Part shown: in pieces, positions 27,315-35,127 of the stretch
How positions within the stretch are numbered: position 1 is the first letter of the stretch
Layout: each line of letters begins with the position of its first letter
Program-made: the position numbers and the translations under genes
Assembly (NCBI GenBank): GCA_041392475.1
Contig: JAWKLZ010000003.1
Span: forward strand, 1,385,501 to 1,449,500
Direction: 5' to 3'
Source: Chitinophagales bacterium
Lineage (GTDB): Bacteria > Bacteroidota > Bacteroidia > Chitinophagales > UBA2359
Length of the DNA stretch: 64,000 bases
Notes under the pieces: model-generated
The model's database searches: none
Told to the model about the DNA's origin: nothing
What the model saw: only the letters and a program-made list of their open reading frames with translations

Positions 27315-30300
27315 ATGAGCAAAGTAAATCACCTGCCAAAAGCAGCACAGTTATTGAAGGAGGGAACCCTCTTGTACCAAAAACAGGCATACAAAGAAGC
27401 TTTGGTTTTATTAGAAGAAGCTGAATCCCATTTTCTGCAAACGAATGAAAAAGAAGCGTATGGCGATTGTCTGTGGAAAATCGGGAAATGTTGTGAAGTA
27501 TTACAAGACTTTGACCGAGCCATTGCTTCCCTTCAAAAAGTCAAAGAAATACTCCATTCCATTCACCCCAATCCGCCGCACACCGACACAGCAGAACTCT
27601 ATTTTGATTTGGCACTTTCTTACTGGTACAAATGGGATTACCAACAATCCTTGGCGTATGCCGAAGCATCTTTGGAGATGAAACTGGACTTAGCTGCACA
27701 AGGGCAAACCGTTGAATTGTACCGAAACTACAACAATGTTGGAAGTTCTCATTATCGCTTGGGAAATAGTCGAAAAGCACTCCATTACTTCAATGCTGGA
27801 CTTCAGGATTTGTTGAAGAGAGGAGAAAGCGAATCTGTTAATACAGCAGGTTGTTATCTCAACATTGGATCAGTATGTATGAACAATGGAGCTTACAGTG
27901 AAGCCATCAACTACTGCCAAAAAGGACTCAATATTTACGCTCATTCTTATGGTGAAGATTCGCTTCAAACAGCAATGATTTACAATAATTTAGGTGGATG
28001 TTTTGCGGAAAAAGGAGATGCCCACACGGCCATTGATTACTACAACAAATCACTTGCTATTAGGCTGAAAATTTTGGGTGAAAAACACCCCGCAGTCTTT
28101 CAGCTATACGGCAATCTGGGGCAAAGTTTCAAAGAAATCGGAGAAACAGCCAAATCCATTGCACACCACCAAAAAGCCCTAAATCTTGCCCTTGAAGTTT
28201 GGGGCGAACAACATCCGAATATTTTTTGGTTCTATATGAATTTGGGTACTGTCTATGCCTACAAAAAAGACTTTTCAAAAGCCTTACTACACCTCCAAAA
28301 AGCCCTTCACTTTTCTCTTCAAACCAATGGGAAACTGCATTATTACACCGCAGAATGTCACCTCAAAATAGGGAAATGCCATTACGAACGAGGTAATAAC
28401 CAACAAGCGATTGACTGCTACAAACAAGCCTATCAAAGCAATATTCCCCAACTTCAACAAACAGGCTTTATAGAGCATATTCCCATCCAAAATGCCCTTT
28501 CTAATTCATGGCTACAGGAAATTATTTTTTTTGAAGCCAAAGCTTATTTTGATTTATACAAACAGCAAGATTCCAACATTCACGCATTGCACTATGCGCT
28601 AAATGGTTGTAAAATTGCGATACTGCTTTACCATCAAATCCGAAAAAACTACTTCAATGAGGGCAGCAAATTACGCTTGGCACAAAACACCTTCCCCGTC
28701 TGTGACTTAGGCATAGAAATAGCCCTCACCGCAGCAAAAATAGCACAGGAAAAACCGCAAATTTTTGAGCAAACGAGCAAGGAACTCGTTCAGATCAATA
28801 CCTCCTTGTATCCGCCTGAAACGCTGAAATATACTGAAAATGAGAAAGATTGTACACAAACTGCTTTCGAGTTTTGTGAACAGGCAAAAGGGTTATTGTT
28901 GTTGGCAAACCTAAAAGACGAGGCTGCAAAAACAATGGCGCACATACCATCCCAACTCCTGGAAAAGGAGCAGAATTTACGCATAGAACGTACAGAACTG
29001 ACCAAAAAAATCAACCAAGAACAGGTCAAACCAGAAGCCGAAAAAGACGAAACTCAAATCAGAAAATGGCAAAATACTTATTTTGATTATGAGCAAGAAT
29101 ACCAACAACTTATCCAGCAATTTGAAAGAGACTACCCCAACTATTTCCAACTCAAACACCAAGTGGAAACAGTCACCATTGAAGCCCTCCAAAAAAATAT
29201 GCCTCCACAAACGGCAATGATTGAATATTTTGTTGGAGAAAAACAACTCTATATCTTTGCCCTAACCCCCAATGATTTTCAGTGCCTCGAAATCACCAAA
29301 CCCACCGATTTTGAAGACCTCATCGAAGCCTTCAAATCGTCCATTGAAGAAAGCGATAAAACCGATTATTGTGAATTGGCTTTTGAATTGTACCAACTTC
29401 TTATTGCTCCAATTGAAGCAATACTAACACAATATCAGGTATTGACTCTCAAACTTATCCCTGCCGATATACTAAATACGATTCCTTTTGAAGCCCTTTT
29501 GACCGAATTCATTCCTGTAAATGCGAAATACGCCGACTTACCCTATTTGCTCCTTCAATACGACATCAGCTACCATTATTCTGCTACACTTTGGCACCAA
29601 AATCTTCAAAGTAGGTATGATAAAGAGATGAAAATCAATTCCAAACTAGGGATTAGTAGTTTTGTAGGTTTTGCACCTGTTTATAAAAACGAAAGCAGAG
29701 ATATTGCCCCTATAACAATGGATTTCAATGAGCAAAATACCCGTTCTGTACAGATTGGACAGGATACCTATAGCGAATTGATTTATTCGGAAGAGGAAGT
29801 AAAGGAAATACAATCCTACTTCAAAGCCAAAAACATACCCTCCGAAACCTACTTACACAGCCAAGCCAATACCCACAATTTTCTGCAAAATATTAGTAAA
29901 TATAAATATGTATTAATTTCGGCTCATGGATTCTACAATGAAGAACAGTCAGATTTGACAGGGATTATTTTGTCGCCATCTGTAAACCAGATACCGACGA
30001 TACATCGGGAGTCTTCGTCAATAGCGAAAAACCCGTTGTCTTCTGAAATACATGGTGACGTTTGCAGTGATGAAAACATCTTCTACCTCTCCGATGCCTA
30101 CAACCTCGAACTCAATGCCGACTTAGTTGTTCTCAGTTGCTGCGAAACAGGCGTAGGAAAATTGGCGAAAGGAGAGGGGGTAATGTCTTTGAACCGTGGC
30201 TTCTTCTACGCTGGCGCAAAAAATGTGATTTTCACCCTCTTCAAAGTTTACGATAGAGCTTCTTGTCAACTCACCAAACACCTATTCCAGCACATATTGG

Positions 30301-30404
30301 AGGAAAAACACTATGCTTCGGCATTGAAGGAAGCCAAAAGGCAGATGATATTGGAGGGAAAAGCTCCGATATATTGGGCGGGGTATTTATTGATTGGGGA
30401 GTGA
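27315..30404 (+). CDS. TPR-CHAT protein (caspase-like protease domain)
   Basis: The 1029-residue cytoplasmic protein has about ten N-terminal tetratricopeptide repeats (about 5-400, such as YNNLGGCFAEKGDAHTAIDY), a helical and coiled-coil middle (about 520-620) and a C-terminal CHAT domain (about 720-1029). The CHAT dyad is visible as SAHG (His871) and SCCETG (Cys943 likely nucleophile), and the domain ends with YASALKEAKRQM and WAGYLLIGE as usual. CHAT domains are clan CD peptidases related to caspases and separase. TPR-CHAT proteins act in several conflict and cell-death systems, but no effector or CRISPR partner lies nearby. The target is unknown. Confidence 0.85.
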   Translation: MSKVNHLPKAAQLLKEGTLLYQKQAYKEALVLLEEAESHFLQTNEKEAYGDCLWKIGKCCEVLQDFDRAIASLQKVKEILHSIHPNPPHTDTAELYFDLALSYWYKWDYQQSLAYAEASLEMKLDLAAQGQTVELYRNYNNVGSSHYRLGNSRKALHYFNAGLQDLLKRGESESVNTAGCYLNIGSVCMNNGAYSEAINYCQKGLNIYAHSYGEDSLQTAMIYNNLGGCFAEKGDAHTAIDYYNKSLAIRLKILGEKHPAVFQLYGNLGQSFKEIGETAKSIAHHQKALNLALEVWGEQHPNIFWFYMNLGTVYAYKKDFSKALLHLQKALHFSLQTNGKLHYYTAECHLKIGKCHYERGNNQQAIDCYKQAYQSNIPQLQQTGFIEHIPIQNALSNSWLQEIIFFEAKAYFDLYKQQDSNIHALHYALNGCKIAILLYHQIRKNYFNEGSKLRLAQNTFPVCDLGIEIALTAAKIAQEKPQIFEQTSKELVQINTSLYPPETLKYTENEKDCTQTAFEFCEQAKGLLLLANLKDEAAKTMAHIPSQLLEKEQNLRIERTELTKKINQEQVKPEAEKDETQIRKWQNTYFDYEQEYQQLIQQFERDYPNYFQLKHQVETVTIEALQKNMPPQTAMIEYFVGEKQLYIFALTPNDFQCLEITKPTDFEDLIEAFKSSIEESDKTDYCELAFELYQLLIAPIEAILTQYQVLTLKLIPADILNTIPFEALLTEFIPVNAKYADLPYLLLQYDISYHYSATLWHQNLQSRYDKEMKINSKLGISSFVGFAPVYKNESRDIAPITMDFNEQNTRSVQIGQDTYSELIYSEEEVKEIQSYFKAKNIPSETYLHSQANTHNFLQNISKYKYVLISAHGFYNEEQSDLTGIILSPSVNQIPTIHRESSSIAKNPLSSEIHGDVCSDENIFYLSDAYNLELNADLVVLSCCETGVGKLAKGEGVMSLNRGFFYAGAKNVIFTLFKVYDRASCQLTKHLFQHILEEKHYASALKEAKRQMILEGKAPIYWAGYLLIGE

Positions 30405-30453
30405 TGGAATAGAGATTGAATCTGATTTTTCGCACTACATGACAAAACTTATG

Positions 30454-30500
30454 GGTTCTTTGACAAAATCTGTTATTGGAGACTTCGGAAGTCTCTAGTA
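30454..30500. repeat. Copy A1 (half element) of the covarying-arm repeat family
   Basis: GGTTCTTTGACAAAATCTGT is the same outer end as in the copy at 38201. It leads into GAGACTTCGGAAGTCTC, a 17-nt palindrome with 8-bp arms. Confidence 0.55.
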
Positions 30501-30517
30501 CAACTAAAAGTAAATAA

Positions 30518-30650
30518 GTTCATCGAAGATTTTAGTGTAATGAGACTTTTGTAGTTTACCCTTAAAGATATGGAATGTTTGAAAATCAGTATGCTCTCAA
30601 AAGAAAACTACAAAAGTCTTTAACTGCTCCACTAAAAGTATCCATGAGCC
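30518..30650. repeat. Copy A2 of the covarying-arm palindromic repeat family
   Basis: Outer ends GTTCATCGAAGATTTTAGTG and CACTAAAAGTATCCATGAGC are near-inverted. Inner arms GACTTTTGTAGTTT and AAACTACAAAAGTC are perfectly inverted. The copy at 39580-39714 is alignable along its whole length. Confidence 0.65.
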
Positions 30651-30707
30651 GTAAATAAACGGTAACTCATAAGTCCGTTTCCGATTTCTTCGGAACAGGT
30701 ATCCCTT

Positions 30708-30846
30708 GAATATTTGTAGAAAAATGGAGAAGGTAATCACAGAACTCCATTCCGATTCACCATCGGGACAAGTTTCCGTTCAACTCCAAAAGGAGTTGTG
30801 GATTCCTCTAGCTTCTTTTGCTACAAATATTTGACTCCAAAAGGAG
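30708..30846. repeat. Stem-loop repeat with ACTCC-AAAA-GGAGT hairpins
   Basis: GAATATTTGTAG (30708-30719) is inverted as CTACAAATATTTG (30821-30833). Between and after them are CAACTCCAAAAGGAGTTG (30781-30798, perfect hairpin) and GACTCCAAAAGGAGC. The left part recurs at 1398-1437. Confidence 0.55.
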
Positions 30847-30954
30847 CACTAAATAAAAGTTGCCCATTATATTAGCGTATGCTGTACTAGCACTTCCACA
30901 AAATTTTAGCCATCTACCATAAACTCTGTGTTTTCGTACTTCGGTCTTCAAAAA

Positions 30955-32127
30955 TTAATTCTTTATCGCCGCATTGTACCCCCTCCCATCAATCAAAGTC
31001 TTAGCAATGATTTCGCACAAAATCTCAGAAGTTCCGCCTCCAATCTGCCCCAATCTCGAATCTCGCCACATTCTCGCCAAAGGATAGTCCTCCATATAAC
31101 CATAACCTCCAAACATTTGCAGACACTCAAAAGTCACCTTATCACTCAACTGAGTTGCCAACAATTTTGCCATTGAAGCCTCCTTCACCAAATAATCTCC
31201 ATCCTCATACCGCTTATACAAAGTGTGTACAAAAACCTTGTTCATTTCTATTTCGGCAGACATCTGCGCTATTCGATGCCGCAATACCTGAAACTTGTTG
31301 ATACTTCGCCCGAAAGCCTCTCGTTCACTCATGTACTTCAAGGTCACTTCAATAGCCTCCTCAGAAGCCGCAACTGCACCCACTGCCATTGACAAACGCT
31401 CGGAAACAAAATGCTGCATGATGTAGAAGAACCCTCGGTTTTCTTCACCCAACAAATTGCTGACAGGCACACGCACATTGTCAAAAGCAATCTCACCCGT
31501 ATCTGAAGCCCTCCATCCCAACTTATCCAATTTAATAGCACTGACCCCAGACGTATCACGGTCTATGATAACCATGCTGATGCCTTTTGCCTTCGCATCT
31601 GGATTCGTTTTGACGGCTGCCACAATGTAGTCGCTGTTCACACCATTGGTAATAAAGGTCTTAGAACCATTGATAATGAAATAGTCGCTATCCCTCACCG
31701 CCGTTGTCCGCAATGCTTGTACATCCGACCCACCGAAAGGTTCCGTAACCGCCATACAGCCAATCAATTTCCCTTCAATGCCAGGAATCAAATATTTCTC
31801 TTTTTGTTCGTCATTCCCTTCCGAATTGATGTGCGTCATTGCCAATCCAAAATGCGCTCCAATTGCAGCTGCAAAACCACCCGAATTGACCTTTGCCATT
31901 TCTTCCTGCAGCACCACCGAGTACCAAATATCGGCATCCATTCCTCCATATTTTTCGGGCATTTCCAAACCCAGATAGCCCATTTCACCAAACTTGTGGT
32001 AAATCTCTCTCGGCACTTCACCCTCTTTCTCCCACCGATTGATGTACGGCTTCACCTCTTTCGCCAGAAAATCTTGCAGCGACTTTCTGAACAAATCGTG
32101 TTCTTCTTTGAAGTAGTATGAATTCAT
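30955..32127 (-). CDS. Acyl-CoA dehydrogenase
   Basis: An FAD-dependent enzyme of 390 residues that oxidises an acyl-CoA to the 2-enoyl-CoA and passes electrons to electron transfer flavoprotein. FAD and substrate motifs are clear: MAVTEPFGGSDV (125-136), WRASDTGEIAFDNVRVP (205-221) and QMFGGYGYMEDYPL (337-350). The C-terminal position that carries the catalytic glutamate in medium-chain enzymes is glycine (GGGTSEIL, 363-370). Glu243 in SERL sits where long-chain and isovaleryl-CoA dehydrogenases place their base, so it is probably of that type. It is monocistronic. Confidence 0.85.
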   Translation of the reverse strand: MNSYYFKEEHDLFRKSLQDFLAKEVKPYINRWEKEGEVPREIYHKFGEMGYLGLEMPEKYGGMDADIWYSVVLQEEMAKVNSGGFAAAIGAHFGLAMTHINSEGNDEQKEKYLIPGIEGKLIGCMAVTEPFGGSDVQALRTTAVRDSDYFIINGSKTFITNGVNSDYIVAAVKTNPDAKAKGISMVIIDRDTSGVSAIKLDKLGWRASDTGEIAFDNVRVPVSNLLGEENRGFFYIMQHFVSERLSMAVGAVAASEEAIEVTLKYMSEREAFGRSINKFQVLRHRIAQMSAEIEMNKVFVHTLYKRYEDGDYLVKEASMAKLLATQLSDKVTFECLQMFGGYGYMEDYPLARMWRDSRLGQIGGGTSEILCEIIAKTLIDGRGYNAAIKN

Positions 32128-32232
32128 ATTCTATTTTATTTTATTTGTCCTATGGAAGGAATCTTGTTAGAAAAATGACATAGAGTTTTTCTGTCTTCTC
32201 CTTATGTCTTTTGTCTTATATCTTTCTTCTCC

Positions 32233-34770
32233 CTACCCCACCTGCATCCGCAAAACCTCTAATGGTGGTTTGTTCAACACATCTCGGCTGTTCAACATTC
32301 CCAATACAACTGTCAAAACGGTAATCACAAAAAAGGTCACAACCACAGGTGTCCAATCGGGAGTAAAAGGCGTTTCAAATGTATATTTCGCCAAACCCCA
32401 ACTCCCTGCAACCGCCAACAAAATGCCGACAAAAGAAGCCAAACTCCCCAAAAAGAAATACTCCAAAGCGTTGATGGTCAATATTTGGCGGCGACTTGCG
32501 CCCAATGTTCGTAGCAAAACGCTCTCTTTGATTCGTTGAAACTTGCTGATAATCACCGAACCAATCAGAACCAATAAACCTGTCAAAATGCTGAACAAAG
32601 CCATGAACTGAATCACAAAAGACACCTTGCCGAGAATATCGTCCACCGTTTCGAGAATCATGGTCAAATCCACAATCGAAACATTCGGATGCGCCTCGAC
32701 AACCGCTTGTTGAAACTTGGCGGAAGCTTGTTCGGAAGGTGTGCGGGTAACGAGGATGTGAAACTGCGGTGCTTCCTCCAAAACACCTGCTGGAAACAGC
32801 ACAAAAAAGTTGCTTTGCAGTCTGCGCCAATCCACTTTGCGGATGCTACCCACCACGGTTTCAATGATTTGCCCTTGCACATTGAAGCTGACCCTATCAC
32901 CAACACCCACTTTCATGTTGTCTTGAATGCGTTCTGCAATGGAGATGAAAATGGTATCTTCTGGCGAGTTGACCCGCCCCCGCCATTCCCCTGCAATGAT
33001 CTTTTCGGATTCGTCCAGCGTATCCCGAAAACTCACCCGATATTCTCGATTCAACACCCAACGGCTGATGTCTCTTGTCGTGTCTTTTCGCATCTCCGTC
33101 ACCGTTGAATCGTTGATGCCTGCCAAACGCATCGTCACCACAGGCACTTCTTGCATCACAGGCAAGCCATTGGCTTTGGTCAATGCTGCCATATCTTCTT
33201 TTTGGTCGGTTTGAATATCGAACAAAATCATATTTGGGCGGTCATTATTGCCTGCAATCGATACTTGATTGAGCAGCAAGCTTTGAGTAAAGAACAGTAT
33301 AGAAATCAAAGCCGTACCCAAACCAATACACACCATCAGCGTCAAAGTTTGATTGTTGGGGCGGTACAAATTCGCCAAACTTTGCCGCCAGACGTAACTC
33401 CATTGCATCGGGAAAAATCGGCGCACCGACCATATCAATAGCTTAGAAATGCCCGCCAACACTACTAAGGCTGCCACAATTCCGCCCGTAAAATACGCTG
33501 CATCTTTGAGGTCGCCGATTTGCCAGTAGGTAAAGCCAAATACAAACAAACCAATGAGTGCAAACACCAACCATCGCCAATTGTCTTGCGCCTCTACATC
33601 GTTGCCCGAATCTCCTAAATCCCGCAAGGTGCGAAGCGGTGAAACTTTACGAATAGCCAATAAAGGCAAGAGTGCAAACAAAATAGAGATGCTCACACCT
33701 ATCAGAATCCCTTGTCCAATTGCGGCCCACGAAATGCTCAGGCTGACTTCAACGGGTAAAAAATCACCCACCACTTTCGGCAAAAGCACCTGTATCATAC
33801 TACCCAAAAATGCTCCAACAATAGAACCCAGCAGCCCCATAACTGCAATCTGAATCAGATATATCAAAAATCCCTGTGTGCCTTTGACCCCCAAACAGCG
33901 CAAAATGGCAACGGTTTTTCGCTTTTCACGGATATAAATATGCACCGAACTCGCTACACCAATACAACCCAACAAAAGTGCGATGAACGCTACTAAATTC
34001 AAAAAACGGTTCATGGACAGAAATGCATCTCGAACATTTTCTTGCCGTCCTTCAACGGTTTCGATGAACATTCCCTCTTCTTTCAATTCTGGACGGAGTT
34101 GTTCTGCAATTTTTTCGGATTCTGCTGTTTCATTGAAGCGGTAGTAGTAGTTGTAAAACACTCGGCTGCCCCGCTGTATCAAATTGGTTTCGGGCAAATA
34201 TTGAAGCGGAATAAACACAGGCGGAGCAACGGTTCCTGCAATGCCTGACTGTCCAGGCACTTTGGTCAATTCTCCTTCAATCCTAAATTTGGTTTCCCCC
34301 AATTGTATGCTATCGCCAATTTTGGCATTGAACTGCATCATCAACGTGCGGTCTATCAATGCTTTGTGTCCTCCTGTTTTGAAGGATTGGCTCGCTGTCC
34401 GTGGTTCGCTGACAATTTCACCATAAAAAGGGTAATCGCCCTCCAATGCCCGCACTTGTACCAATCTCGTGCCGCCACTTTTGGGGAAATAGACCATTGA
34501 AGCGAAGGAACTTTCTTCGGAGAGTTCATCTCCAAAACTGCGAAACAAGCTGTCTTGCGAACTTGTCACAGGGTTGCGGCTGCCAATGGACAAATCTGCT
34601 CCTAATAAGGATTTGGATTGTCGCTGCACATCTTTTTGAAGATTGTGGCTAAAGGAATTGATGGCTACCAAAGCGGCAATGCCGATTATTATGGAAGAAG
34701 TAAAAAGGAGTAAACGCTGACGGCTTTGACGACTGTCTCGCCATGCCATTTTGAAAAGCCATTTCCACAT
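32233..34770 (-). CDS. FtsX-like ABC transporter permease (YbbP-type)
   Basis: I start at 34770, which gives MWKWLFKMAWRDSRQSRQRL, the usual opening of these permeases. A longer frame reaches 34815. The 845-residue inner membrane protein has a first transmembrane helix (about 20-42), a large periplasmic domain, three helices (about 255-380), a second similar half and three C-terminal helices ending in SRDVLNKPPLEVLRMQVG. This duplicated FtsX arrangement matches YbbP/DevC-like permeases that work with a LolD-type ATPase, often on lipoproteins or with esterase TesA. No ATPase gene adjoins it, so the partner must lie elsewhere. Confidence 0.8.
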   Translation of the reverse strand: MWKWLFKMAWRDSRQSRQRLLLFTSSIIIGIAALVAINSFSHNLQKDVQRQSKSLLGADLSIGSRNPVTSSQDSLFRSFGDELSEESSFASMVYFPKSGGTRLVQVRALEGDYPFYGEIVSEPRTASQSFKTGGHKALIDRTLMMQFNAKIGDSIQLGETKFRIEGELTKVPGQSGIAGTVAPPVFIPLQYLPETNLIQRGSRVFYNYYYRFNETAESEKIAEQLRPELKEEGMFIETVEGRQENVRDAFLSMNRFLNLVAFIALLLGCIGVASSVHIYIREKRKTVAILRCLGVKGTQGFLIYLIQIAVMGLLGSIVGAFLGSMIQVLLPKVVGDFLPVEVSLSISWAAIGQGILIGVSISILFALLPLLAIRKVSPLRTLRDLGDSGNDVEAQDNWRWLVFALIGLFVFGFTYWQIGDLKDAAYFTGGIVAALVVLAGISKLLIWSVRRFFPMQWSYVWRQSLANLYRPNNQTLTLMVCIGLGTALISILFFTQSLLLNQVSIAGNNDRPNMILFDIQTDQKEDMAALTKANGLPVMQEVPVVTMRLAGINDSTVTEMRKDTTRDISRWVLNREYRVSFRDTLDESEKIIAGEWRGRVNSPEDTIFISIAERIQDNMKVGVGDRVSFNVQGQIIETVVGSIRKVDWRRLQSNFFVLFPAGVLEEAPQFHILVTRTPSEQASAKFQQAVVEAHPNVSIVDLTMILETVDDILGKVSFVIQFMALFSILTGLLVLIGSVIISKFQRIKESVLLRTLGASRRQILTINALEYFFLGSLASFVGILLAVAGSWGLAKYTFETPFTPDWTPVVVTFFVITVLTVVLGMLNSRDVLNKPPLEVLRMQVG

Positions 34771-34871
34771 ATTGTTGGATGGTTGTGTTGTTTTATTGCT
34801 GAGGTTGGGTAACATTGAAGGAGCTAGGATTGTTTGTTAAGAACGGTTAATGTTTTTCAGTACAAGGTAGA

Positions 34872-34911
34872 GGTGGGTTGCGATTTATTCCTTTTTAGTG
34901 CGAAGACCTAT
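34872..34911. mobile_element. Right-end fragment of the 149-bp hairpin element
   Basis: GGTGGGTTGCGATTTATTCC, followed by TTTTTAGTGCGAAGACCTAT, matches the right 40 bp of the elements at 40247 and 40719 with two differences. GTACAAGGTAG just upstream keeps part of the interior, but the C-rich stem has been deleted. Confidence 0.65.
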
Positions 34912-34995
34912 TGTTATCCTTCCCTCCCATATTCCTAAAAATAATGGAGTAGTTGGATTCTGTTAGAGTTCATGGGGATAATTTTTAATACAAAA

Positions 34996-35057
34996 AGCCA
35001 TCGAAAGAACATTTTTTTCAATCAAATATTGAAGTAAATGTTGTTCTCTCGATGGCT
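34996..35057 (-). terminator. Terminator of the TonB-dependent receptor gene
   Basis: On the minus strand AGCCATCGAGAGAACAACAT can pair with ATGTTCTTTCGATGGCT, and TTTTTG follows. It lies 70 bp after the receptor stop codon. Confidence 0.6.
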
Positions 35058-35127
35058 CTAATTTATGTAGCAACAAGATGGTGCATCAATTAATTAGTAC
35101 ACTGATTGAGCAATCAACCATTGATTA

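Larger units (their letters stand above)
30405..30954. other. Patchwork of intergenic repeats
   Basis: The 550-bp interval has no convincing gene. It contains a half element (30454-30500), a full nested-arm element (30518-30650) and a hairpin-rich segment (30708-30846). A 36-codon open frame from the ATG at 30724 lies wholly in repeat sequence and is not called. Confidence 0.6.
34816..35127. other. Intergenic region with a mobile-element fragment and a terminator
   Basis: The 312-bp gap holds the right end of the 149-bp hairpin element (34872-34911) and the terminator of the TonB receptor gene (34996-35057). No gene was seen. Confidence 0.6.

Noticed and set aside
30724..30834. 36-codon frame MEKVITELHSDSPSG...
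   Set aside because: It lies wholly inside a hairpin-rich repeat. The partial copy at 1398 diverges after six codons, so coding is not supported.
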